A DNA stretch of 64,000 nucleotides from Burkholderia sp. SRS-W-2-2016 (lineage in GTDB: Bacteria; Pseudomonadota; Gammaproteobacteria; Burkholderiales; Burkholderiaceae). The position numbers and the translations under genes were made by a program. The notes beneath the pieces are model-generated. The model worked only from the letters and a program-made list of their open reading frames with translations. It had not been told where the DNA came from and searched no databases. Where the stretch lies: assembly GCF_001931485.1 (NCBI RefSeq), contig NZ_MSDV01000022.1:57667-121666 (forward strand), written 5' to 3'. Positions 1-7,620 of this stretch are shown piece after piece. Position 1 is the first letter of the stretch. The number at the start of each line of letters is the position of its first letter.

Positions 1-467
1 TCGTAAAGCTGGCCGAACGTGGAGAAAAGCAGTTCGCGCTCACGAAAAACATCCTTCCCGTCCTCGAGGGAAACGTGCAGCTTCAGAAAGGAGGCGATGA
101 GATCCGGGTCGTCGAAGAGGTTTCGTATGAAGTACGGCGACTCCTCGATTCCGAGGCCATCCGTGACGGTAGCGATCGCCGATTCGGCAAGATAGAGCGA
201 CCGATACCGCCAACGCTCGCTCCATCCCATCCATCCCGAGTGGGCCTCTGCCGGATTGAAGACGAGCAGCGTGGAAGTCCGCGCTTCATCGGTCACGCCG
301 CGGCTTTTGAAAACCGAGCCGCCCGACTCCGTAATCGCAATGACGAACCCATCGTGCGTGTGGGGCGCGTATTGCTGAGTCGTGAAATCGGCCCGCATCA
401 GGCTCAGGCCCGGCGTGCGCGCGTGCCACCAAAAGTGAGCCTGGTTTGCTGAATCGTTGCGGGCCAC
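1..467 (-). CDS. AraC-family regulator, N-terminal part (cut by window edge)
   Basis: This frame stays open from a GTG at 467 to the window edge, so the C-terminal DNA-binding part lies outside. The translation holds an AraC-type cupin ligand-binding domain: an H-T-H-D-G-F-V segment near residue 35, a G-V-T-D-E-A-R turn and a V-F-N-P-A-E-A-H-S-G-W stretch, all typical of AraC_binding proteins. A TAG lies seven codons upstream of the GTG and the next ATG is 23 codons in, so GTG is the best start, although no strong ribosome site is seen. The gene is on the same strand as, and downstream of, the hydroquinone cluster, 88 bases after the Rieske gene. A short palindrome, GCTGGA-AC-TCCAGC (505-518), sits in that gap. 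A role in regulating the cluster is inference. Confidence 0.75.
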   Translation of the reverse strand, partial: MARNDSANQAHFWWHARTPGLSLMRADFTTQQYAPHTHDGFVIAITESGGSVFKSRGVTDEARTSTLLVFNPAEAHSGWMGWSERWRYRSLYLAESAIATVTDGLGIEESPYFIRNLFDDPDLIASFLKLHVSLEDGKDVFRERELLFSTFGQLY

Positions 468-555
468 GGAGAAGTATCGGAAGCGCTAGGAGAGAGTATT
501 GGACGCTGGAACTCCAGCATCGAACCGCTATTGTAGCCCCGGGCCAGCCGCTCGC

Positions 556-888
556 TCACCGATCCAGTACCACGCGCGTGCCCGCCTCCACCCGCACCCG
601 AACCACATCCAACCCGGCCCCCATACAAGGCCCATCGATACAGTGCCCATCCTCGAACCGGAACAACGCGCTGTGATGCGCGCACATCAGCACCTGCGAG
701 CGGTAGCACATCACATCGCCCGGCTCGAAATCGAGCGGCACCGAAAAATGCGGACAGCGGTTCGCATACGCCCACACCTGCCCGCCGCGCCGCACGATCA
801 CCACCGACCCGCCGGCCTCGGGCGCATCGACCACGCGCGCGCCGCCGTCGGGCACGTCATCGACCGCACATAGCGCCGTCGCGTTCAT
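556..888 (-). CDS. Rieske-type [2Fe-2S] ferredoxin
   Basis: A 110-residue soluble protein with both halves of the Rieske cluster-binding motif: C-P-H near residue 46 and C-A-H-H near residue 68, which supply two Cys and two His ligands. Length matches stand-alone ferredoxins that feed electrons to oxygenases. It is the last gene of the hydroquinone run, three bases after the YciI-like gene, so it is probably co-transcribed. No Rieske oxygenase alpha subunit or reductase lies nearby. A plausible role, by analogy with XylT-type ferredoxins that re-reduce oxidised iron in ring-cleavage dioxygenases, is repair of the Fe(II) hydroquinone dioxygenase. That role is inference; the fold call is firm. 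Confidence 0.85.
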   Translation of the reverse strand: MNATALCAVDDVPDGGARVVDAPEAGGSVVIVRRGGQVWAYANRCPHFSVPLDFEPGDVMCYRSQVLMCAHHSALFRFEDGHCIDGPCMGAGLDVVRVRVEAGTRVVLDR

Positions 889-891
889 CGC

Positions 892-1203
892 TCACACTCT
901 CCGCTCGGGGTTGCCGAGACTCCAGTCCCACGGCCGGATCTCGACGCGGTCGAACAGACCCGCCTGCATATACGGGTCGTGGCTCATGAACTCCATCACG
1001 TCGTCGATCCGCTCCGCTTCGACGACCAGCAACGTGCCGTTCATCGCATCGCATTGCGGCGCCAGCGTCGGACCGCCGAGGCGCACGAACACGCCGCGAT
1101 GCGAGTCGCCGCGCAGCCACGTCCGATGCACCGGCCGCACCCGTTCGCGCACGTCGCGCATGCCGGGTTTATCGGTGGCGAAGACCGCGAAATAACGTCC
1201 CAT
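892..1203 (-). CDS. YciI-like protein of the hydroquinone cluster
   Basis: About 103 residues starting M-G-R-Y-F-A-V, with a conserved H-R-T-W and a D-P-Y-x-x-A-G-L-F-D motif near residues 75-85, which is the signature of the YciI/DGPF ferredoxin-like fold. An upstream extension in this frame only reads through the neighbouring dioxygenase in the wrong frame, so ATG at 1203 is used. It sits two bases after the hydroxyquinol dioxygenase stop and three bases before the Rieske gene, so it belongs to the same transcript. YciI-like proteins include isomerases such as muconolactone isomerase-like enzymes and a chlorohydroxyquinol dehydrochlorinase. A role in handling a hydroxyquinol or maleylacetate intermediate is possible but not shown. 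Confidence 0.8.
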   Translation of the reverse strand: MGRYFAVFATDKPGMRDVRERVRPVHRTWLRGDSHRGVFVRLGGPTLAPQCDAMNGTLLVVEAERIDDVMEFMSHDPYMQAGLFDRVEIRPWDWSLGNPERRV

Positions 1204-1205
1204 CG

Positions 1206-2081
1206 TCAGGCGCTCCGGTCGAGTACGAAGTCGTAGCGCGCTTCGCGGAACGGGCCGTCGAAACCGAAGCGCCGTGCGAGTTCGTGATCCGCGGGCCGCT
1301 CGCAATAATCGACCAGCAACGACGGCTTCACGCCGAACACCGCATCCGAGCCCAGATATTCGTCCTCGTGATCGAACACGTGCGTGACCAGCGTGCGATG
1401 ACCGGGCGCGTCGATCATGAAGTGCAGATGCGCGGGCCGCCAAGGGTGCCGCCCGGTCGCGTTGAGCATGCGGCCCACCGGACCGTCGGTCGGAATCGGA
1501 TAGCTGACCGGCACGATCGTCGAGATCGCGTAGCGGCCTTCGGCGTCGGTACGGAAGCGGCCGCGCAGATTGCCGTGCGGCTGTTCGGTGTCCTGACCGG
1601 AGTACATGCCGTTCTCGGCGGTCTGCCATACGTCGAGCACCGCATTGGCGAGCGGCGCGCCGTCGGTCGACGTTACACGGCCGTGCACGAGTGCCGGCGT
1701 GCCCGGGCTCAGCGCGATGTTCTCGCCGTACGCGCGCTCGGGCATCCCTTGAATGTAGAACGGGCCGAACACGGTGGTGTCGGTCGCGCCGGTCGCAAGA
1801 CGGTGGTTGATCGCATCGACCAGCATCGATACGCCCAATGTATCGGACAGCAGAATAAATTCCTGACGCACGACGTCGTCGCACATCTTGCCGGTGTCGG
1901 TCAGGAAGCGGATCGCCGTCATCCATTCCGCTTCGGTCGGTTCGACTTCGCGCACGAATGCATGCATGTGCCGCACGAGCGCCTGCATCATTGTGCGCAG
2001 CCGTTCGTCGGGCGTGTTCGCGAAGCTCGCGACGACCTGCTCGGTCAACGCCTGTTCGGTGTCCTTGTTATCGGTCGACAT
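1206..2081 (-). CDS. Hydroxyquinol 1,2-dioxygenase (intradiol)
   Basis: Intradiol Fe(III) dioxygenase that should open 1,2,4-trihydroxybenzene to maleylacetate. The N-terminal helical dimer domain is followed by the catalytic core: G-P-F-Y near residue 106, L-D-V-W-Q near 149, then the iron ligands Tyr160 (G-M-Y), Tyr194 (S-Y-P-I-P), His218 and His220 (A-H-L-H-F). Spacing matches hydroxyquinol dioxygenases better than catechol enzymes. An ATG four codons upstream lies inside a GGAGGAAG ribosome site, so the start at 2081 is preferred. It follows maleylacetate reductase by 63 bases. Because the hydroquinone dioxygenase arm bypasses hydroxyquinol, this gene gives the cluster a second entry point to maleylacetate. 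Confidence 0.9.
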   Translation of the reverse strand: MSTDNKDTEQALTEQVVASFANTPDERLRTMMQALVRHMHAFVREVEPTEAEWMTAIRFLTDTGKMCDDVVRQEFILLSDTLGVSMLVDAINHRLATGATDTTVFGPFYIQGMPERAYGENIALSPGTPALVHGRVTSTDGAPLANAVLDVWQTAENGMYSGQDTEQPHGNLRGRFRTDAEGRYAISTIVPVSYPIPTDGPVGRMLNATGRHPWRPAHLHFMIDAPGHRTLVTHVFDHEDEYLGSDAVFGVKPSLLVDYCERPADHELARRFGFDGPFREARYDFVLDRSA

Positions 2082-2144
2082 GTCTTCCTCCATGATTGTT
2101 TTCGGCAGCGCGACGGGGCGCGGTACGTCGCGATACAGCGCCGC

Positions 2145-3212
2145 TCACGCCGGCTCCGCTCCCTGCCACGCGCGTTGCAGCAACGCGCGAATCGCCGCGC
2201 GCTCCACCGGCCGCGGGTTCGCATACGGATTCTTGCAGGCGAGATCGGCCGCTTCGTCGAGTCCCTGCTCGGGCATCCCAATCTGTTCCAGCGCGGCCGG
2301 AATCCCCAGCTTGCGATTCAACTCGAACAGCAGCGGCCCCGCATCGGCCGCCTGCGTGCCGCCGAGCGCGCGCGCGACGCGCGTCAGCGCATCCGCGGCG
2401 GCGGTGTGGTTGTAGTGCGCGGTATGCGGCAGCATCGCCGCATGGGTCTGCGCGTGCGGCAGATTGAACGTGCCGCCGAGCGTATGACAAAGCTTGTGGT
2501 GCAGCGCCATCCCGACCGCGCCGAGACAAGTGCCCGCGAGCCATGCGCCATACAGCGCGCGGCTGCGCGCTTCGCGATCGGACGGCGAGCGCACGATTAC
2601 CGGCAGCGCTTCGCCGAGCGCGCGGATTGCTTCCTCGGCCATCAGACTGATCACCGGGTTCGCGTCTTCCGCATACAGCGCCTCGACCGCGTGCGCCATC
2701 GCATTGATGCCCGACGCCGCCGAAATAGGCGCGGGCAGCGTCAACGTCAGCGACGGATCGTAAATCACGGTGCGCGGCAGCACGCGCATATCGCGGCCGG
2801 TGCGCTTCAGACGTCCTTCGGTGAGGCCGTAGATCGGCGTCATCTCGGAGCCCGCGTAGGTGGTCGGCACCGCGAGGATCGGCAGCGACGATTCGAGCGC
2901 AATCGCTTTACCGAGCCCGACCGTCGACCCGCCGCCCACCGCGACACAGCAATCGGCATCGAGCGCGGCGGCCTTATCGCGCGCCGCCCGCGCGACTTCG
3001 ACCGGCACATGCATCACCGCTTCGGCGTGCACGCCGGCCGCGCGCGCGCCGAGCACGCGCGCGACTTCATCGGCCAATGCATGCTGCTCGGGCGTCGCGA
3101 GGATCAGCGCGCGCCGCGCGCCGAGCCGTTCGATTTCGGCGGGCAGCGCGGCGAGCCCGCCCCATTCGAACACCACGCGCGACGGCGTGCCCTGATAGAC
3201 GAAGCGCTCCAT
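2145..3212 (-). CDS. Maleylacetate reductase
   Basis: NAD(P)H-dependent reductase converting maleylacetate to 3-oxoadipate, the last cluster-specific step before central metabolism. It is a 355-residue member of the iron-containing alcohol dehydrogenase superfamily, with the nucleotide loop G-G-G-S-T at 93-97, P-T-T-Y-A-G-S-E near 116, and a His-rich segment (H-H-K-L-C-H-T-L-G-G) near 235-245 typical of maleylacetate reductases. The ATG at 3212 has a TGAGG ribosome site five bases upstream; a GTG two codons earlier is less likely. It starts seven bases after the aldehyde dehydrogenase stop. The product of that dehydrogenase is its substrate, which fits the order. Confidence 0.92.
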   Translation of the reverse strand: MERFVYQGTPSRVVFEWGGLAALPAEIERLGARRALILATPEQHALADEVARVLGARAAGVHAEAVMHVPVEVARAARDKAAALDADCCVAVGGGSTVGLGKAIALESSLPILAVPTTYAGSEMTPIYGLTEGRLKRTGRDMRVLPRTVIYDPSLTLTLPAPISAASGINAMAHAVEALYAEDANPVISLMAEEAIRALGEALPVIVRSPSDREARSRALYGAWLAGTCLGAVGMALHHKLCHTLGGTFNLPHAQTHAAMLPHTAHYNHTAAADALTRVARALGGTQAADAGPLLFELNRKLGIPAALEQIGMPEQGLDEAADLACKNPYANPRPVERAAIRALLQRAWQGAEPA

Positions 3213-3219
3213 ACGCACC

Positions 3220-4686
3220 TCAGCGTTTGAAATGCGGCGGCACCTGACCGTCGACGTTGACCCACACCGACCGCGCTTCGGTGTAGTCGTGCATCGCCTC
3301 GAAGCCCATCTCGCGGCCGTAGCCCGACTGACCGACGCCGCCGAACGGGCTGCCCGGATTCACGCGCTTGTAGCAGTTGACCCAGCACATGCCCGCGTTA
3401 ATCTGCGCGGCCATCTTGTGCGCGCGCGACAGATCGCGGGTCCACAGACCGCTGCCGAGACCGTATTCGGTGCCGTTCGCGATCGCCAGCGCTTCTTCGT
3501 CGCTGCCGAAACGCAGCACCGTGACGAACGGGCCGAACACTTCTTCCTGCGCGACGCGGTCTTTCGTGCTCGCCGCTTCGACGATGGTCGGACGCACGTA
3601 GTAGCCGTTCGCGAGCGCGGCATCCTGAGGCGCGCTGCCGCCGGTCAATACGCGGCCGCCTTGTTGACGCGCGACATCGACGAATTGCAGCACACGTTCC
3701 TGATGCTGCTTCGACGTCAGCGGTCCCATTTCGGTGTTCGGGTCGAGCGGATTGCCGAGCCGGATCGACGATGCAAGCGACACGAATCGTTCGAGGAACT
3801 GATCGGCGATGCGCTCGTGCAGCACCAGCCGCGAGCCGGCGATACACGCCTGCCCCTGGTTGTGGAAGATCGCCCACGCGGCGCCGTTGATCGCGGCGTC
3901 GAGATTCGCGTCGTCGAACACGATGTTCGCGCCCTTGCCGCCCAGTTCGAGCTGCACGCGCTTCAGATTGCCCTGCGATGCCTCGACGATGCGCCGGCCG
4001 GTCGCGGTCGAACCGGTGAACGCGATCTTGCCGACGCCCGGATGTTCGGCGAGCCGCTGCCCGGCGGTATGCCCATAGCCGGCGACGATATTGACGACGC
4101 CCGCCGGAAAACCGACCTCGGCCATCAGCTCGACAATCCGCAGCGTCGACAGCGGCGTGATCTCCGACGGCTTCAACACCACCGTATTGCCGGCCGCGAG
4201 CGCCGGGCCCATCTTCCAGCTGGTGAACATCAGCGGGAAATTCCACGGCACGATCTGCCCGACCACGCCGATCGGCGCGCGCTGCACGTAGTTCAGGAAA
4301 CCGGTTTCGACCGGGATCACCGAGCCTTGCAGCTTGTCGGCCATCCCGCCGAAGTAGCGGAAGCACGCGGCGGTGCGCGGCACGTCGAGGCCGCGCGAAT
4401 CGCGGATCGGGTGACCGGTGTCGAGCGATTCGAGTTGCGCGAGTTCTTCGGCGTTCGCTTCGATCGCGTCGGCGAGTTTCAGCAGCAGGCGGCCGCGTTC
4501 GGCGGCGGGCAGCGCGGCCCACTTCGGGAACGCGCGGGTCGCGGCGGCTACCGCGAGATCGACGTCGGCGGCGGTGGCCGCGGCGATCTTCGTAATCAGC
4601 GAGCCGTCGTGCGGATTGAGCACGTCGATCGTGCCGCCTTCGACGGCGTCGGTGAAGCGGCCGTCGATGAACAATTGGGTTTGCAT
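3220..4686 (-). CDS. 4-hydroxymuconic semialdehyde dehydrogenase (ALDH family)
   Basis: NAD(P)-dependent aldehyde dehydrogenase of 488 residues. It has the cofactor motif P-W-N-F-P at 147-151, general base Glu247 in L-E-L-G-G-K and catalytic Cys281 in G-Q-A-C-I. By family alone it resembles betaine or phenylacetaldehyde dehydrogenases. Its place between the hydroquinone dioxygenase subunits and maleylacetate reductase identifies the likely substrate, 4-hydroxymuconic semialdehyde, giving maleylacetate, as for HapF/PnpE-type enzymes of Pseudomonas. The start is ATG 4686 behind a GAGGA site; an upstream in-frame ATG near 4752 would extend through the repeat region without added similarity. Confidence 0.88.
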   Translation of the reverse strand: MQTQLFIDGRFTDAVEGGTIDVLNPHDGSLITKIAAATAADVDLAVAAATRAFPKWAALPAAERGRLLLKLADAIEANAEELAQLESLDTGHPIRDSRGLDVPRTAACFRYFGGMADKLQGSVIPVETGFLNYVQRAPIGVVGQIVPWNFPLMFTSWKMGPALAAGNTVVLKPSEITPLSTLRIVELMAEVGFPAGVVNIVAGYGHTAGQRLAEHPGVGKIAFTGSTATGRRIVEASQGNLKRVQLELGGKGANIVFDDANLDAAINGAAWAIFHNQGQACIAGSRLVLHERIADQFLERFVSLASSIRLGNPLDPNTEMGPLTSKQHQERVLQFVDVARQQGGRVLTGGSAPQDAALANGYYVRPTIVEAASTKDRVAQEEVFGPFVTVLRFGSDEEALAIANGTEYGLGSGLWTRDLSRAHKMAAQINAGMCWVNCYKRVNPGSPFGGVGQSGYGREMGFEAMHDYTEARSVWVNVDGQVPPHFKR

Positions 4687-4774
4687 GAAGAGTCCTCGGG
4701 AAAGGCGGGCGCGGCTGGGCCGCGCCTGAGGTGCAGATTGATGCTCGGACAACGCGCGGAAGAAACCGCGCGTT

Positions 4775-4819
4775 CAGAAGCTCAGAAGCTCAGAAGCTCA
4801 GAAGCTCAGAAGCTCAGAA
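4775..4819. repeat. Five-copy 8-bp tandem repeat
   Basis: The unit CAGAAGCT is repeated five times without error from 4775 to 4814, followed by a partial copy. It lies between the aldehyde dehydrogenase and the large dioxygenase subunit, and the last bases form that subunit's TGA stop. An 8-bp unit is not a multiple of three, but copy changes would alter only spacing or the extreme C-terminus. Confidence 0.95.
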
Positions 4820-5833
4820 ATCGACCGGATACGGCTTCAGTTCGCCGCTCTCATAACGCTTCGGCAGATTCGGCGTCGCGTTCTCCCACACCAGTAGCAT
4901 CGAGCGCTTGGTCGAATAACCCTGGTGACGGATATCGGCCGGCATCGCGCAGATATCGCCCGCGCGCATCGTGATCCGCGCGCGCGGCGCGCCGGTGTTC
5001 TTGTCGCCGATATCCCAGACAATTTCGTCCGACAGTTGCAGGAACCACTCGACCCGGTCGTTGCCGTGGAACACCGGCAGGATGTATTCCTCGGTGGTCG
5101 GGCAGAACAGGCTCTGGCCGCACACCGACGTAACCGACGGATTCCACGTGACATCCGAGCGCGACAGGTACTTGAACAGATTGAACGCGTGCAGCTGGCC
5201 CTCGAAGCCGGGCTCGACGTGCACTTCCGGTTCGTCCTGAGTCACGTCGGCGAACGCGCGGTTGACCGGCAGATCGTTGCGCAGCGGCGAGTCGCCTTCG
5301 AGGCCCGGCATACGGCGCGTCGCAATCCGCGAGCGCTCGATCGCCGCTTCGTTCTCGCCGTGCTTGCGGCCGAACGCAGTGCCGGTTTCCTCGGGCGCGG
5401 CGAACGGATCGAAGCCTTCGTTGGTCCAGTCGTGCAGGATCGCCTTGAAGGTCGCCATGATGGTCGGCGTTTCGAAGGTCTCCGAATAATCGACGCCCGC
5501 TTCCTTCATGATGCCGTTGAACGAACCCGCGTACATGTCGACCTTGCCGTAGTGGTTACGCGTGCCGAACACGTGGTCGAAGTTGACCCAGCCGTAGAAG
5601 AAGCCCCACGCGACGTCGCGCATCATCGCGCGCAGGAATGCGTCGGCGGGTACCGCGTGGGTGCGGGTCTGGCCTTTGGCCGGCCATTGAATCTTGACGA
5701 AGTACTCGTCGCGCATGAATTCGAACGCGCCGAGCGTGAAGCGGCGATAGCCGGTCACCGCGTCGGGTGCGCTCGCGCGGACGGTGTCGGCGGCGAAGCC
5801 GGCCGGATGATCGAGGGTGTCGAGGGATGCCAT
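4814..5833 (-). CDS. hapD: Hydroquinone 1,2-dioxygenase, large subunit
   Basis: A 339-residue protein matching the size of the roughly 38-kDa beta subunit of the two-component Fe(II) hydroquinone dioxygenase (HapD/PnpD). That enzyme cleaves hydroquinone to 4-hydroxymuconic semialdehyde. A cupin-like C-terminal part (about residues 240-330) holds V-F-H-G-N-D-R-V-E-W-F and a later M-P-A-D-I-R-H-Q-G, resembling metal sites of extradiol cupins. The N-terminal half has conserved W-G-F-F-Y-G-W-V-N-F-D. The small subunit gene lies 42 bases upstream, in the same order as in Pseudomonas. Identification rests on size, pairing and pathway context as well as motifs. No 4-nitrophenol or 4-hydroxyacetophenone monooxygenase is present, so hydroquinone must come from elsewhere. 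Confidence 0.82.
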   Translation of the reverse strand: MASLDTLDHPAGFAADTVRASAPDAVTGYRRFTLGAFEFMRDEYFVKIQWPAKGQTRTHAVPADAFLRAMMRDVAWGFFYGWVNFDHVFGTRNHYGKVDMYAGSFNGIMKEAGVDYSETFETPTIMATFKAILHDWTNEGFDPFAAPEETGTAFGRKHGENEAAIERSRIATRRMPGLEGDSPLRNDLPVNRAFADVTQDEPEVHVEPGFEGQLHAFNLFKYLSRSDVTWNPSVTSVCGQSLFCPTTEEYILPVFHGNDRVEWFLQLSDEIVWDIGDKNTGAPRARITMRAGDICAMPADIRHQGYSTKRSMLLVWENATPNLPKRYESGELKPYPVDF

Positions 5834-5875
5834 GTTCTGTCTCCTGATGGGGCGGATGATCGTTCGGGATGCGTA

Positions 5876-6376
5876 TCAATGCAGGCAGATATCGGCCCAC
5901 TTCTGCACCGACAGCTCGCCGGCCATCGTCTGCACCAGCGCGGCGCCCGGCTTCTGCGCGGTGAAGCGGTACGCGCAGCCGGCCGGCAGCAGCGACTGAT
6001 GACCGCGCCGCAGCACCACGTGGCCCATCGCGCGGCCGGCGGGTTGCGCACCGGCGCCGGCGCTGACCGTGCCGTTGCCGCTTTGCGGCGGGGTATCGAG
6101 CTTGATGAAATCGATCCGTACTTCACCGTCCATCTGGATCGCGAACTCGTCGTGCGCGCACGCGAACCACGGCGATTGACCTTCGGTGCGCAGCACCTCG
6201 ATCACGTAGTCGAGGTTCTTGCCGACCACGACTTTCTCGTACGGCGCCGACTTCGCGGCGACTTCGAACACGTTGGAGAACACGTAGTGGCGGGCGTCGC
6301 CGGTGGTGATTTCGATCTCGCCCTTGCGGTAGCCGTCGAGCGAGCCAAACACGGTATGGAATTGCGCTTCGGTCAT
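5876..6376 (-). CDS. hapC: Hydroquinone 1,2-dioxygenase, small subunit
   Basis: A 166-residue cupin-like protein (about 18 kDa) fitting the alpha subunit of the hydroquinone dioxygenase (HapC/PnpC). It should form a hetero-oligomer with the large subunit encoded 42 bases downstream. Visible features are a W-F-A-C-A-H-D-E-F segment near 87-95 and a G-H-Q-S-L-L-P-A-G turn typical of cupin barrels. It is the first structural gene of the cluster, 172 bases after the LysR gene on the same strand. Because the small subunit alone has little distinctive sequence, the call depends on the paired large subunit and the pathway enzymes that follow. Confidence 0.8.
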   Translation of the reverse strand: MTEAQFHTVFGSLDGYRKGEIEITTGDARHYVFSNVFEVAAKSAPYEKVVVGKNLDYVIEVLRTEGQSPWFACAHDEFAIQMDGEVRIDFIKLDTPPQSGNGTVSAGAGAQPAGRAMGHVVLRRGHQSLLPAGCAYRFTAQKPGAALVQTMAGELSVQKWADICLH

Positions 6377-6548
6377 TGCTGTCTCCTGTCAGAGTTATCG
6401 CACCGCGTCTGCTTCGCATCGAGGCAAGCGGGTGGCGTTGGCTTCAACTGTAGGAGCACGGCGGGATCGCAACAACCGGCGATCGGGCGATTACAGCATT
6501 CGCGCTTTCCAAATAATCGCGGCGCGCCATGCCGTTCGCCCGGCTGGG

Positions 6549-7478
6549 TTACGTCACCCAGCCGCGCTCGATGAGCGGCCGGTCCCACTCGGGTTCGGGA
6601 CCCAGGTACTCGGCCAGAAACTCGACCAGCGCCCGCACTTTGAGCGCCTGTCGTTGGGTAGCGGGATACACGGCCGCGAAGTTCAGCGGCGACAGCGTGT
6701 AGTCGGTCAGAATCGGCACCAGCGAGCCGTCGAGCAGCGCCGCGCTCGCGACCAGCGTCGGCAGGCACACCACGCCGCCGCCGGTCAGCGCGTAATCGCG
6801 CAGCAGATGCACGGAGTTCGAACGGATCATCCCGGGCAGTTCGATCTCGACGGCCTCGTCGCCGCGCGTCATCGTCCAGCGATTGCGCGACGGGTAGCCG
6901 GAGTAAAGGGCGGTGGTGTGTTGCAGCAATTCGCGCGGATGCTGCGGCGCGCCATGCTCGGCCACATAAGCAGGCGTCGCGCAGAACAGCCGCCGCACCT
7001 TGAACAGACGCCGCTCGATCAGCGATTCGGCGATCGGCGGAAAGATCTGGAACGCGACGTCGAAGCCTTCTTCGATCGGATCGACGACGCGGTCGTTGAC
7101 GATCACGTCGAGCTGGATGCCCGGATAGCGGCGGTTGAATTCGGCCAGCGGCGCGCCGAAGTGGCCGAGCGCGAAGCCCGGCAGCATCTGGATGCGCAGG
7201 CGCCCGGTCGGCGTCGCGCGCAGCTCGCGCATCTGGTCGGTCAGCTCGTTCACGCGCCCGACCACCTCCGCGCACTCGCGATAGAACGCCTCGCCGACGT
7301 CCGAGAGCCGCACATGCCGGGTACTGCGATGAAACAGCGGCGCGTTGACGAACTTCTCCAGCTGCTGGATCCGCGTGGTGATCACCGAACTCGTTACGCC
7401 CAACTGCCGCGCCGCCTCGGCGAAGCTGCTGGTCTCCGCCACCCGTACAAATGCTTCGATACTCAGAAAACGGTCCAT
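6549..7478 (-). CDS. LysR-type regulator, probably of the hydroquinone operon
   Basis: A 309-residue LysR-family activator. An N-terminal winged helix-turn-helix (A-A-R-Q-L-G-V-T-S-S-V-I-T-T-R-I, residues about 20-36) is followed by a periplasmic-binding-protein-like effector domain. It belongs to the group with V-R-V-A-E-T-S-S-F near the start, common in aromatic and general metabolism. It lies directly upstream of the hydroquinone genes and on the same strand, unlike the classic divergent arrangement. The 172-base gap downstream has room for a separate promoter. Hydroquinone or an intermediate is the likely effector by position, as for PnpR-type regulators; this is inference. Confidence 0.85.
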   Translation of the reverse strand: MDRFLSIEAFVRVAETSSFAEAARQLGVTSSVITTRIQQLEKFVNAPLFHRSTRHVRLSDVGEAFYRECAEVVGRVNELTDQMRELRATPTGRLRIQMLPGFALGHFGAPLAEFNRRYPGIQLDVIVNDRVVDPIEEGFDVAFQIFPPIAESLIERRLFKVRRLFCATPAYVAEHGAPQHPRELLQHTTALYSGYPSRNRWTMTRGDEAVEIELPGMIRSNSVHLLRDYALTGGGVVCLPTLVASAALLDGSLVPILTDYTLSPLNFAAVYPATQRQALKVRALVEFLAEYLGPEPEWDRPLIERGWVT

Positions 7479-7620
7479 GCTGGGTCCTTGTCCACGCGAG
7501 TTGCCCGTCAGTGTAGCCGGGCTCGCGCGCGTGGATGTGCAGCGTTTTCAGCAATAGCGGCCCGCTTGCGGGCCTCTATTGCAGCCTCGCTGACCGAACG
7601 CAGCGCGGTCGTCATGCGGC

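Noticed and set aside
2082..2093. Upstream ATG as the start of the hydroxyquinol dioxygenase
   Set aside because: It lies within the GGAGGAAG ribosome site of the downstream ATG, so the shorter product is favoured.
1284..3230. A 648-codon plus-strand open frame opposite the dioxygenase and maleylacetate reductase
   Set aside because: Antisense shadow: Arg-rich, no motifs, whereas the minus strand has complete enzymes.
4775..4819. Tandem repeat as a CRISPR array
   Set aside because: The unit is 8 bp with no spacers; no cas genes or CRISPR-like spaced repeats were seen in the window.
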